This document shows positions 16,303-24,161 of a stretch of 42,113 nt of DNA, one piece after another; within the stretch, counting starts at the first letter, position 1; every line of letters starts with the position of its first letter. The notes below the pieces were generated by a model. It saw nothing but the letters and a program-made list of their open reading frames with translations, searched no databases and was not told the DNA's origin. Origin of the DNA: a virus; IMG/VR virus record IMGVR_UViG_3300045051_000099, positions 1-42,113 of that record. One strand, written 5' to 3'. A program made the translations under genes and the position numbers.

Positions 16303-17105
16303 TGGCAATTTCAGTAATTGGTGGTGCTGCACCAGCTGCAAGATGGCAAAAGACTGAGTTCATTACGTCAACTCAAACTTGGACAGCCCCCGCTGACGTA
16401 ACAAGTGTTGATATCGTTCTTGTTGGCGGTGGAGGCGGTGGAGGCGGAAGCGCTTCAGGAAACTCTGGCGGAGGCGGAGGTGGTGGCGGAGTTCTACAGG
16501 CTAGCTTTCCAGTGACACCTAATACCGGCTACACCGTGACAATTGGTGGTGGAGGTTCTGGTGGTTTGAACAATCCGGGCTGGGGTGGCGACGGTAGCGC
16601 AAGCAGTTTTGGCTCCTTAGCGACATCATTGGGCGGTGGCGGTGGCGGTTCTAGCAACGGTAGCGACACTGGTAGAGGTGGCAATATAAGAATTGCTTCA
16701 GGAGGAGGCTCAGGCGCATCACGTAAAGCTGGTGGTGGTGGTGGTGCTGGAATCATAGGTTATCCATCACTGTATACAAATTCAACACTCTGGGACACTA
16801 GGTCTACTTTGGTGGTCCAAGGTACCGTGGGTCACGCAAATGGTAACGCAACTAGCAACCAAAGCGGAAACCAAGGTCGAGATGGTTTTGGCGCAGGTGG
16901 TGGCGGTGGCTCAGACAACAACTTTATGCCGGGCTATGGTGGTCCTAACGCTGGAAACGGTGGACTAAGCTGGGCACCATATGGCCCTACTGCTGGTGCA
17001 GCAAACCGCGGTGGTGGTGGTGGTGGTATGCACGATGGATCTGCTGGCGCAGGTGGTGCTGGTGGCTCAGGTATCTGCATCATCAAATATTGGTCAGCTC
17101 TTTAG
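16302..17105 (+). CDS. Glycine-rich adhesin, copy B
   Basis: A 267-residue Gly_rich_2-type adhesin. It has TQTWTAPADVTSVDIVLVGG at residues 24-43, many polyglycine runs, VTPNTGYTVTIGGGGSGG, and a C-terminus ending GSGICIIKYWSAL that matches copy A. Loops between glycine runs differ strongly from copy A in length and sequence, as expected for receptor-contact loops. Together the two copies would let the phage present two tip proteins. Repeated GGT/GGC tracts may also allow recombination between copies. Confidence 0.78.
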   Translation: MAISVIGGAAPAARWQKTEFITSTQTWTAPADVTSVDIVLVGGGGGGGGSASGNSGGGGGGGGVLQASFPVTPNTGYTVTIGGGGSGGLNNPGWGGDGSASSFGSLATSLGGGGGGSSNGSDTGRGGNIRIASGGGSGASRKAGGGGGAGIIGYPSLYTNSTLWDTRSTLVVQGTVGHANGNATSNQSGNQGRDGFGAGGGGGSDNNFMPGYGGPNAGNGGLSWAPYGPTAGAANRGGGGGGMHDGSAGAGGAGGSGICIIKYWSAL

Positions 17106-17120
17106 GAATAGGAAAATAAA

Positions 17121-17390
17121 ATGGCACACTTTGCAAAAATCGAAGACGGCATCGTCACTCAAGTTGTTGTTGTAGACAACGAACACGAAGCTAACGGAGA
17201 GGCCTACCTAAACTCGCTAGGCCTTGAGGGAACATGGATTCAGACAAGCTACAACTCTAACATCCGTGGCAAGTACGCAGCTATTGGCGACACCTACGAC
17301 AGCGTTGCTGACGTATTTGCGACTCCGGTAGTAGAGGCTCCAGTAGAGATCATCTCTGAGCCAGCAGCGATCGAAGCTCCAGCAGAATAA
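17121..17390 (+). CDS. Small virion protein of the cyanophage 'MAHFAK' type
   Basis: An 89-residue protein beginning MAHFAKIEDGIVTQVVVVDN, continuing with GTWIQTSYNSNIRGKYAAIG and D..VADVF. I recognise this as a small conserved protein abundant in marine and freshwater phages, usually near tail fibre genes and annotated as a virion structural protein. The C-terminal 20 residues are an acidic Pro/Ala/Glu tail. AGGAAAA precedes the ATG. It closes the fibre cassette and is followed by a terminator hairpin. Confidence 0.75.
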   Translation: MAHFAKIEDGIVTQVVVVDNEHEANGEAYLNSLGLEGTWIQTSYNSNIRGKYAAIGDTYDSVADVFATPVVEAPVEIISEPAAIEAPAE

Positions 17391-17409
17391 TTTCTGAAAT
17401 TTAGTTGAC

Positions 17410-17440
17410 AACCCAGCCTAAGCGTTTGCTAGGCTGGGTT
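17410..17440 (+). terminator. Terminator after the fibre cassette
   Basis: A perfect 11-bp stem (AACCCAGCCTA and its complement) with a 9-base loop is followed by TTTGT. It lies 20 bases after the stop of the last virion gene. A TTGACA at 17405-17410 overlaps the left arm, so a promoter for the next genes cannot be excluded. Confidence 0.75.
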
Positions 17441-17463
17441 TGTCACTTGAAAGGAGACCTGTA

Positions 17464-17694
17464 ATGTTGCAAGGATTACAACCGCCTGTAAAAGAAGCTC
17501 TGTGTCCACTAATGAAACGGATCGCGGATCTAAAAGATAAAAAAGATGCTGAAGCAGTGCTTGGCTATATAGCGGATGAACGCTGGACTAGCTCAGCTCT
17601 GGCTGTAGCCCTGTCAGAGAACGGCTTTGCCGTCTCAGACACGCCAATTTGGCGTCACCGAGCGAAGCGTTGTGCTTGTGCAAAGACTAAGTGA
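17464..17694 (+). CDS. Small HTH-like DNA-binding protein
   Basis: A 76-residue protein. The second half (residues 42-70: RWTSSALAVALSENGFAVSD...WRHRAKRC) has the spacing of a helix-turn-helix with a basic recognition helix. The tail CACAKTK is cysteine-containing. I choose ATG 17464 over the upstream frame extension because AGGAG lies seven bases ahead. Similar short HTH proteins precede phosphoesterase genes in actinophages. Its 3' end overlaps the next gene. The target site and role are unknown. Confidence 0.7.
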   Translation: MLQGLQPPVKEALCPLMKRIADLKDKKDAEAVLGYIADERWTSSALAVALSENGFAVSDTPIWRHRAKRCACAKTK

Positions 17695-18649
17695 TCTAAG
17701 GCCTCAGCCAAAGTGGGAACCTGTCCATGAAGCAAGACCGGTCAATATCACCGCGCCTAAGCCTTACAAGAAGCCTAAGACTAAGCACCGCGTCTTTATC
17801 TCACTCCCAGATCCTCAGATCGGTTACCGCTTTATTGACGAAAAGTGGAGCGACTTCCATGATGAAAAAGCTATGGACGTGGCTCTGCAAATTGTCTCTT
17901 GGGTTGCTGATAATGATCGTGTTGACGGCGTTATCAATCTGGGAGACTTTCTTGACCTACCGACGTTTGGTCGCTTTGAACAAGAAGCTGCGTTCGCTGG
18001 TACAACACAGAAGGCCTTTGACCGAGGACATCTCTTTCTACAACAGCAACGAGCTGCTGCTGGAGACGCTGCCGAGATCGTTCTCATCGAAGGAAATCAC
18101 GATCGACGACTTGAGAAATTTATAAGCATCAACGCAGCTGCTGCGTGGGGCTTGAAGCGTGCTAACTCGCACGAACTCCCAGTAATGTCTATTCCTTACC
18201 TTCTTAGATTGGATGAAATAAATGTCGAATACATCGACGCTTATCCGGCAGGAGCTTATTGGCTTAGTAAAACGCTCAGAGCTGTCCACGGAAATAAAGC
18301 ACGTTCTAATGGCTCGACTGCTGCCGCCTACACAAACGCAGATCCACACATCTCAACCATCTTCGGACACGCACACCGACTCGAAATCCAGAGTAAAACT
18401 GTATTTGACCGAGACGGAGCTATCAAGTCTGTCGCGGTATCACCGGGATGTTTATGCCGAGTTGATGGAGCTGTTCCAAGCGTCAACGGATCAACCGGCA
18501 TCGACGGACAGTCCGTCAGATACCACGAAAACTGGCAACAAGGAGTCCTAGTCACCACGATCGACGAATCGGGCAAAGAGTTCCATGAGCTCGTACAGAT
18601 CGACGAGGGCATCGCTTGGTTCCGAGGAAACAAGTTCTCAGCTAAATAA
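17627..18649 (+). CDS. Calcineurin-like metallophosphoesterase
   Basis: A 340-residue enzyme (shorter if a later GTG is used, since the first 22 codons overlap the upstream gene). The metallophosphatase signature reads in order: LPDPQIGY (D-x-Q in place of the usual D-x-H), NLGDFLD, EGNHDRR and FGHAHRLE. These supply the two-metal site. Phage members act on nucleic acids or cyclic nucleotides, but the substrate cannot be told here. It stands alone after the fibre cassette and ends in a strong convergent terminator. The Q for H change at the first motif is seen in other phage members. Confidence 0.85.
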   Translation: MPSQTRQFGVTERSVVLVQRLSDLRPQPKWEPVHEARPVNITAPKPYKKPKTKHRVFISLPDPQIGYRFIDEKWSDFHDEKAMDVALQIVSWVADNDRVDGVINLGDFLDLPTFGRFEQEAAFAGTTQKAFDRGHLFLQQQRAAAGDAAEIVLIEGNHDRRLEKFISINAAAAWGLKRANSHELPVMSIPYLLRLDEINVEYIDAYPAGAYWLSKTLRAVHGNKARSNGSTAAAYTNADPHISTIFGHAHRLEIQSKTVFDRDGAIKSVAVSPGCLCRVDGAVPSVNGSTGIDGQSVRYHENWQQGVLVTTIDESGKEFHELVQIDEGIAWFRGNKFSAK

Positions 18650-18652
18650 AGA

Positions 18653-18682
18653 AAACCCCCTACGCCTCAATGTAGGGGGTTT
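18653..18682. terminator. Bidirectional terminator between convergent units
   Basis: A perfect 11-bp stem (AAACCCCCTAC with its complement) and 8-base loop lie just after the phosphoesterase stop, with A and T runs on either side. It separates rightward late genes from the end of the leftward early operon at 18714. Confidence 0.9.
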
Positions 18683-18713
18683 GCTTTATGCTGACTGACC
18701 AATGCCAGCAACT

Positions 18714-19340
18714 CTAATTATCTAAGCGTTTCTTTTCCGCTTCGATGATCTGCTCGGTTGTGGCCTTCGTGACTGGATCGTGAGCGAACCAATCTACGCC
18801 AAACTCACCGGCAGGAATAAAAGGTTTAGTGTGATCTGGGCGCTCGCCGTATTCCGGATCGTTTAGCGCATGCCAAGTATTGTGACAGTGATCACAAATG
18901 CGATGTAGATTAGTGCCCACCGCATTGTTCATTGTGTTCTTGTCAGGGCCATGGTGGCGATCTGAAGCTGGTCTTCCAACACAGCCCACAATCGGTCTGA
19001 CTCCGCCACCAGCTCGCGCGAGGCCAGCCCATTCGCAGATGGTGCCCACGTCAATTGGTGCGACTTGAGCTGCGAATTTACGGCCAGTTGAGATAGGGTC
19101 TTTGTAATCTCCAAGCGATTTGGTGCCTGTGTGAGTGTCGCCAAGGTATCCACCGTCGACGTCCTTTCCGTCAATAAAATCTGCTGTTGTTTCTGATGTA
19201 CGTACATTCCCTGCCATGTCGAAGACAACTTCGCCACCACAGCAACAAGGCTCAGTAGCATCCTCGACCCAGCCAAGCTCGCACTCGTTGTGAAAATCAA
19301 CACGGCAAGCTAGGCAGGGATTATCGTTTCCAATACTCAT
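18714..19340 (-). CDS. HNH endonuclease with N-terminal zinc-binding region
   Basis: A 208-residue protein. The C-terminal half carries an HNH core: SDRHHGPDKNTMNN, then NLHRICDHCHNTWHALND, giving the His-Asn-His and CxxC-type ligands. The N-terminus is Cys-rich (CLACRVDFHNEC...CCCGGE) and probably binds zinc. The start is ATG 19340 with GAGGA upstream, overlapping the end of the primase-helicase gene by 20 bases. It is the last gene of the early operon. It may be a homing-type nuclease or a DNA-processing enzyme. A packaging role is less likely here, far from TerL. Confidence 0.8.
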   Translation of the reverse strand: MSIGNDNPCLACRVDFHNECELGWVEDATEPCCCGGEVVFDMAGNVRTSETTADFIDGKDVDGGYLGDTHTGTKSLGDYKDPISTGRKFAAQVAPIDVGTICEWAGLARAGGGVRPIVGCVGRPASDRHHGPDKNTMNNAVGTNLHRICDHCHNTWHALNDPEYGERPDHTKPFIPAGEFGVDWFAHDPVTKATTEQIIEAEKKRLDN

Positions 19341-21828
19341 CTTTATCCTCTATGCCCATGATCTCTTTGATGCTGGCATCTTGGTTGTTTGAAGTAATTC
19401 GCATGATGTCAATACCGATGAACATCTTGAAGCCGATCGAGTCCGACTCACGAACTCCAAGGCGACCCTTGATCTCACGGTTGAGAGCGTTCTGTGTGAT
19501 CGGCTTCTCACCGTTCTCGGCGCACCAGTCTCGATAAGTGTTGAACAAGGCTGTCTTGGTTGTGCTTGAAGTGTCTGACACTATGATCTTCTCATCGATG
19601 AACTTAGCCAAGTGATCTTCTTCGTGACGGTAAGACTGGGTAGCCATCATCACTGAAGCAGGTTCGTTGAAGCCTTGATTAGTCAAGCGCACGGCACCTT
19701 CGATCATCCACTGCAAGATGCCCGGGCCTTCTTCTTGGACTAGAAGCTGTGCAAAGTTTTCTTTACGGCGCTCAACCGGAATTGTCTTACGGAAATCGAT
19801 CTTACGTAGACGACGCCAGAAACCATCGCCACCGGACTTTACTTCTGGCAAGTGGTTTACTGCCATGAATAGCGTGTGTGTTGGCTTGAAGTCAAAGAAG
19901 TTTTGGCCCATAAATCGAGCTGACAAGGTGTCACCACCGGTAAGCATCTTGACACGAGACTCGTTGAACTTACCGTCAGGTCTAGTTTCGGATGCTACAG
20001 CAAGGCGAACACCGCGAAGACGTGCGATGTCTGTTGGGTGTGCATTGCCTGTTGTGTCAAGCAAGAAGTTTTCTGGCATCGTTGCTGCATAATCGTTCAA
20101 GATCCCTGACATGACGTCGATGATTGTTGACTTACCGTTAGCTCCGGTACCAACAAATACTGGTAGAACATGGAAACGAGAATCGCCAAAAAGAGCTGCA
20201 CCAAAGAGCTCTTGGACGTAATTTATTCTGTCTTCGTCCTCGATGACTTCTTCCAAGAAACTGCGCCACATCGGAGTTGCCATAGCACTAGGAGCGACGG
20301 ACGTTTGGCGTGTGTTGAAATCCACGTTCTTAACAGCTGGACGAATTTCACCTGTTCGGAGATTGACAATCCCCGCAGGAGTACATAGATCATTCGCTTC
20401 CGCATCCAACCTGATCGTGGAGACGAGAACTTGTGAATCGGTCCCAGCAATTGTGATCGCATTTTGTAGCCTGTCTTTATTCTGCGAAGCAGCAGCCCAC
20501 TTTTGCTGGTTTGCATCCCCCGCTGTATAACGACAGAAGTCTGCTGCGTCGATAGCCTTCTGGATAATAGATTTATCCTTATCTAAAACATAGCGGGTGC
20601 CGTCCCATTTGTACCAACCGACATCCGTGACATAGATAAATTCTTTTTGCATAAAGTGGATCAGGCGATAGGCATTGGCAGTATCGGTCTGTCCATAGAC
20701 TTTGTAGGAGTCCTCGTAAATGTCGGCGAGCTCTGCCCGGGAGTAGTCATCCCTAACCTCTGGCTCGTCGAGTGCTGATAAAGGGTTGCCCATGTAGCTG
20801 TCATCGTGGAAATGGTTGCGAAGTTCTAGGGACAGCTCACGCTCACCCATAGCCTCGACACGTGCAATCGCCCAGCGGTTTCCTGAGTGGATCTCACCCG
20901 GGTTCATCTCACGAGCCGGAGCCTGCTTCAAGAACTCTCTAAAGCTCTGATCTAAGGCCTGAACAAGTAGCTTGGCTGAATCTTCTGTAATGCAACCGTT
21001 GCGGTGCGCTGCGTTGATCTTGACCAATTGCTGTAGCAACCAACCGTGGCGTGACTTAGGTGTGCCGTTGGTTGGCTTGACCGAGCTGAATAGATTAGCC
21101 ACGAAGTTGCAGTCACTTACCGCAAATTTCCATTCGGAACTGGCAGATACCTGCTCGAAGTCGCTAGGCATCGTGACAACGCTGGCGAAACCGTGTGCTA
21201 CAAGAATGTCATCAAGCTCTTCATAAGAAACCGGACGCCATTGATCAGGGAAATCTACACGTACTTGTACCGGATTAGCCAAGTCTTTGTAATTAGTTCC
21301 CCCGGGCGCCCTGAAAATGCGTGGGAGATCAAATACGGAGTCAAGCTGACTGCCTTGGGAAGCAGCCATCCACCTAACGAACCCACCCCAGCGAGCCAAT
21401 AAGCCCGAAGCTTGCTCTGGTGTGATGTCGTCTTCGGGATCAATGGCCCAGTAAGGCTGTAGCCCATGCCCCGAATGTACAACGGCAGTAGGGCCAACAC
21501 CAATAAGAGTACCCAGTAGTTCGATAAGTTCTTGAGCATTCTTTTCACTTTGCGCTCCGGAGTCTTTGTAGTCGATGTCGATCCAAACAGCAGCGAGGCG
21601 TGTGATGTCATCGGCTTTGGCTCGGACGTTGGATGATGATGGGTTGATCTCGAACCAGACGTTGCACTCAAGATCACTTAGCGCCTCTACGATCGAGTCA
21701 GCGTGCTGGACTTTGGTTGAGCGTACTCGAAAACCTTGCTTGGCAGATTGATAGCAAACGACGACGCTGTCGTTTGCATCTCGTCCTAGTCTCTCTAGTA
21801 GTTCTTGGAATGGCTTGGTCAATGCCAT
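19321..21828 (-). CDS. Primase-polymerase / D5-family helicase
   Basis: An 835-residue fusion. The N-terminal archaeo-eukaryotic primase domain shows VWIDIDYKD (D84, D86), VVHSGHGLQPYW (residues 117-127) and DLPRIFRAPGGTNYK (residues 167-181). The C-terminal SF3 helicase has the D5 N domain, Walker A GTGANGKST at residues 560-568, and conserved downstream blocks (LRGVRLAVASE, GGDTLSARFM, HTLFMAVNHLP). It would unwind DNA and lay primers at the phage origin. The start at 21828 follows GAGAGG. The genome encodes no recognisable replicative polymerase, so extension is probably by the host enzyme. Confidence 0.93.
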   Translation of the reverse strand: MALTKPFQELLERLGRDANDSVVVCYQSAKQGFRVRSTKVQHADSIVEALSDLECNVWFEINPSSSNVRAKADDITRLAAVWIDIDYKDSGAQSEKNAQELIELLGTLIGVGPTAVVHSGHGLQPYWAIDPEDDITPEQASGLLARWGGFVRWMAASQGSQLDSVFDLPRIFRAPGGTNYKDLANPVQVRVDFPDQWRPVSYEELDDILVAHGFASVVTMPSDFEQVSASSEWKFAVSDCNFVANLFSSVKPTNGTPKSRHGWLLQQLVKINAAHRNGCITEDSAKLLVQALDQSFREFLKQAPAREMNPGEIHSGNRWAIARVEAMGERELSLELRNHFHDDSYMGNPLSALDEPEVRDDYSRAELADIYEDSYKVYGQTDTANAYRLIHFMQKEFIYVTDVGWYKWDGTRYVLDKDKSIIQKAIDAADFCRYTAGDANQQKWAAASQNKDRLQNAITIAGTDSQVLVSTIRLDAEANDLCTPAGIVNLRTGEIRPAVKNVDFNTRQTSVAPSAMATPMWRSFLEEVIEDEDRINYVQELFGAALFGDSRFHVLPVFVGTGANGKSTIIDVMSGILNDYAATMPENFLLDTTGNAHPTDIARLRGVRLAVASETRPDGKFNESRVKMLTGGDTLSARFMGQNFFDFKPTHTLFMAVNHLPEVKSGGDGFWRRLRKIDFRKTIPVERRKENFAQLLVQEEGPGILQWMIEGAVRLTNQGFNEPASVMMATQSYRHEEDHLAKFIDEKIIVSDTSSTTKTALFNTYRDWCAENGEKPITQNALNREIKGRLGVRESDSIGFKMFIGIDIMRITSNNQDASIKEIMGIEDKDEYWKR

Positions 21829-21851
21829 GTTGTTCCTCTCAAATTTTATGA

Positions 21852-21889
21852 GGGGTGTGTAAGCGGGTGGGGGATCGCTTACACACCCC
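21852..21889 (-). terminator. Perfect 14-bp hairpin ahead of the primase gene
   Basis: GGGGTGTGTAAGCG (21852-21865) and its exact complement (21876-21889) form a stem with a 10-base loop in the gap between the OB-protein stop and the primase-helicase start. There is no strong T run on the minus strand, so it may be a partial terminator or an mRNA-stabilising structure. Confidence 0.65.
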
Positions 21890-21902
21890 AGTTCTTTTTA
21901 AC

Positions 21903-22526
21903 TTAGAATGCAGTGACGCTTACAACGGCCTTGATGTCAAGACCTAGCTGTTCTGCAATCTCGGCATCGGTGAAGTTGCCTTCGCTCAGAGCCTTGATAG
22001 TTGCAATCTGCTTATCTGTAAGTGTACCAGACCCAGCAGGTGCAGCTACTTCCTTGGCTCCAGCAGACAATAGAGCATCAACGCCCGGGTTCGATGTACC
22101 CTTTTCCAGAGTAATTGAGTAGACCTTTACGTTGTTGTACTTCTTGTTCGATGCTGGCTTTTCACTTTCGAAAGTGATAGTGAACTTGGTGCCGATCTCT
22201 AGCTTGCTCATGCCTGAAGCCTTTAGTGCTGCCTTAGCAGCTGCAAGCTTCTGACCGAACAAGTAAACCTTGCGGGTGCCGTCATCATCCTCTGATGATG
22301 GGTCAGCATAATCGGTTGCCAAGGTGACGACGATCTGAACTTTCTTGTTGCCATCTTCCCAGAACTCTGGCTCGCCGGTTTCGTAGTTACGAACCTGAGC
22401 AACCTCAGCGTCGGTGATGGTTCCTGTATATGATGTTCCGATCTTTGCGTCTTTGAACGAAATGCTCGGCACAGACTTTCCTGATAGTAGGTCGTCCATG
22501 CTTGGTAGTGCGGTTGAAATATCCAT
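21903..22526 (-). CDS. OB-type ssDNA-binding/recombination accessory protein
   Basis: A 207-residue protein. Residues 20-140 are β-rich and resemble an OB fold (DAKIGTSYTGTITDAEVAQV, KKVQIVVTLATDYADP, LEIGTKFTITFES). The C-terminal 40 residues (LTDKQIATIKALSEGNFTDAEI...) form a small helical HTH/UBA-like domain. The gene lies between the PrimPol-helicase and the Cas4/RecB-like nuclease, a placement I associate with ssDNA-binding partners of recombination enzymes in actinophages. It is distinct from the canonical SSB at 32125. The exact activity is inferred. Confidence 0.68.
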   Translation of the reverse strand: MDISTALPSMDDLLSGKSVPSISFKDAKIGTSYTGTITDAEVAQVRNYETGEPEFWEDGNKKVQIVVTLATDYADPSSEDDDGTRKVYLFGQKLAAAKAALKASGMSKLEIGTKFTITFESEKPASNKKYNNVKVYSITLEKGTSNPGVDALLSAGAKEVAAPAGSGTLTDKQIATIKALSEGNFTDAEIAEQLGLDIKAVVSVTAF

Positions 22527-22558
22527 TAGTGTTTTTCTCTTTTCTTATTTTTTATTGG

Positions 22559-23308
22559 TTAGACAAGCGATGATAGATCGCCGTCCTCTTCTTGCTCATA
22601 CTTTTTACAGTCGAAGCAAAAAGAAGCTTTAGGTTGTTTCTGGATCACGGCATTCCAGCCCATGATCTCTGCAATGTCGATTAGTTTCTCAAGCTCTTTG
22701 ATGGCGTCGAGAGCAACCTGCTTATCGTAGCGCATCATAACGACCTGAGCTTCTGCTAGGTCTTTGTCGCGTGGCAGGAATGAAAGCGCGACGTGTGTTG
22801 GAGTCTCGCCTTTTTGTTCCCAGCCATAACCATAAAGCATAGCCTGCACTCGGTATTGTGATGTGACTTTGCCACGAGCTGCTTCTTTTAGTTTGCGCTC
22901 GCCGACGATCTTCCAATCGTTTACGATCAGCACGCCTTCAACAAGGCAAGCCATGTCACACGATCCACCAAGATCCAAGTCTTTGTATTTGTGAACGTCA
23001 AGACGGTTCTCGAGTTTGTATTCATCAGGCCAACGCTCGGCAAAGCCCTTCTCCAGAGCATCGTGCACCGCCGTCCCAATAAATGGAAACCAAGAACCAT
23101 CCGGCTTCTTGTATACCAATGCGAGCTTGCGTGCTACACACTTACGGCAATCTGAACCTACTTCGCTGATACCGATCTGGCGCTGAAGGGAACGCGCGGT
23201 AATGAAGAGCTCAGGTATACGTCTCAGCCAAGTGTGGGCTGCGTCATAAGCTCGCTGGTCATCGACCGTATAGGACGACGGTGCAACGTCTAGAATCTGT
23301 ACTGGCAT
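22559..23308 (-). CDS. Cas4/RecB-like exonuclease with probable Fe-S cluster
   Basis: A 249-residue PD-(D/E)XK nuclease. Two cysteines at C54/C57 (SDCRKC) and two at C231/C234 (FCFDCKKY) frame the domain, as in the 4Fe-4S cluster of Cas4/AddB-type nucleases. The active site shows H82, D118 (GGSCDMA), D131-W-K133 (VNDWKIVG) and the QYRVQAMLY motif. It should degrade or trim DNA ends, with polarity typically 5'-3'. It is grouped with the OB-type protein and PrimPol-helicase, which suggests a recombination-dependent replication module. No CRISPR array or other cas gene is present. Confidence 0.85.
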   Translation of the reverse strand: MPVQILDVAPSSYTVDDQRAYDAAHTWLRRIPELFITARSLQRQIGISEVGSDCRKCVARKLALVYKKPDGSWFPFIGTAVHDALEKGFAERWPDEYKLENRLDVHKYKDLDLGGSCDMACLVEGVLIVNDWKIVGERKLKEAARGKVTSQYRVQAMLYGYGWEQKGETPTHVALSFLPRDKDLAEAQVVMMRYDKQVALDAIKELEKLIDIAEIMGWNAVIQKQPKASFCFDCKKYEQEEDGDLSSLV

Positions 23309-23335
23309 TTGTCTCTCGTCTCTGGGGTCTTTAGT

Positions 23336-23578
23336 CTATACCTTGGCTCTGACATTTTGAATAGAGCACCGGGCAATAACTGTCCCATTTTCATTATTAA
23401 CGATCCTGAACTTGCCGTCTTCATTCGACCATGCGTAAGCAATGCGGTTCAATAGAATGCCGTTATCCTTCAAGAAGGTGTTGAGAGCCTTCTCGATGGT
23501 TTGCATGTTGGTGTCGGCAAGTGGCACCTTAGCGCCGTACTGGAGCCAAGGGTTCGGTTCGATCTTGATGAAATTCAT
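23336..23578 (-). CDS. Hypothetical early protein
   Basis: An 80-residue protein starting MNFIKIEPNPWLQYGAKV. I choose ATG 23578 because it overlaps the upstream stop as ATGA, the coupling pattern used across this operon; the longer frame has no such support. The sequence is mixed α/β (IEKALNTFLKDNGILLNRIA...GKFRIVNNENGTVIARCSIQ) and shows no motif I recognise. It sits between the nuclease and the small Cys-rich proteins. Confidence 0.65.
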   Translation of the reverse strand: MNFIKIEPNPWLQYGAKVPLADTNMQTIEKALNTFLKDNGILLNRIAYAWSNEDGKFRIVNNENGTVIARCSIQNVRAKV

Positions 23579-23982
23579 TTGTTTAGTGTACCTTGCTGTT
23601 TGATGTATTCCCATAGATCCTCTGGATCAATGGTCTTTAGGTTTGGTCGACGGTTCATGCCGTTAGCTGTTTTGTATTTACTCCAATGCGGGGTGCATAA
23701 CCCACGCTGAACAGCCCGGAGCTGACAGGTGTTGTCATCACCGATACAGTGTGGCGGGCGCTTTGCGTAAGGCGGTAGCACGCCGACATAAAGATCCGGA
23801 TCTCGATGTTTGATCATCGGACCAAACGCTCGGTTCATGTGTCGGTAATGGATGGAGCAAAGGTTGCGACATTTAGTTTTTGATTCACAACCTTCGACCA
23901 AACACACCTTCGACTTCACCGAGAAGTCACTGGCCAAAGTAAATAGATACTCTTCGAAAGCTTTGCGCTCGCGTCTATTCAT
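23575..23982 (-). CDS. Double Cys/His zinc-binding protein
   Basis: A 135-residue protein from ATG 23982, which overlaps the upstream stop as ATGA. Two similar zinc-binding units are visible: CLVEGCESKTKCRNLCSIHY and CIGDDNTCQLRAVQRGLCTP followed by H. Each has the order C-x4/5-C...G/L-C-x2-H, a small finger found in phage proteins and HNH-like nucleases (WRKY/GCM-like grouping), but no nuclease core follows. Probably a DNA- or RNA-binding accessory protein of the early region. Confidence 0.68.
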   Translation of the reverse strand: MNRRERKAFEEYLFTLASDFSVKSKVCLVEGCESKTKCRNLCSIHYRHMNRAFGPMIKHRDPDLYVGVLPPYAKRPPHCIGDDNTCQLRAVQRGLCTPHWSKYKTANGMNRRPNLKTIDPEDLWEYIKQQGTLNK

Positions 23983-24161
23983 AGACCTAACCACTCTCTT
24001 AGGCGTGCTAGCAATGATCGTTTAGGCACGTGCAGGTGAGATCCACGTAAAGCGTAGGCATCTGGGTGACGATGATCGATCGCCCATTCCTCAGCTTGGT
24101 GGATGTTGCTCACCGCTTGACCTGATCTACAGTGCATGCAATAGACATTCATCTTGCTCAT
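23979..24161 (-). CDS. Small Cys/His protein
   Basis: A 60-residue protein with CMHCRSGQAVSNIHQAEEWA followed by HRHPDAYALRGSHLH. It could bind one zinc through CxxC and a His pair. The C-terminus is amphipathic and basic (KRSLLARLREWLGL). Its ATG lies within the stop region of the helicase gene (4-base overlap), and its stop overlaps the next ATG, so it is translated as part of the operon. No function is assigned. Confidence 0.65.
   Translation of the reverse strand: MSKMNVYCMHCRSGQAVSNIHQAEEWAIDHRHPDAYALRGSHLHVPKRSLLARLREWLGL

Noticed and set aside
16529-16756. Proline-rich open frame on the minus strand
   Set aside because: It is the reverse complement of the polyglycine codons of adhesin B, an automatic by-product.
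17405-17433. TTGACA promoter in front of the HTH-like gene
   Set aside because: TTGACA overlaps the terminator stem and no good -10 box lies 16-18 bases downstream, so I record it only as a possibility in the terminator entry.
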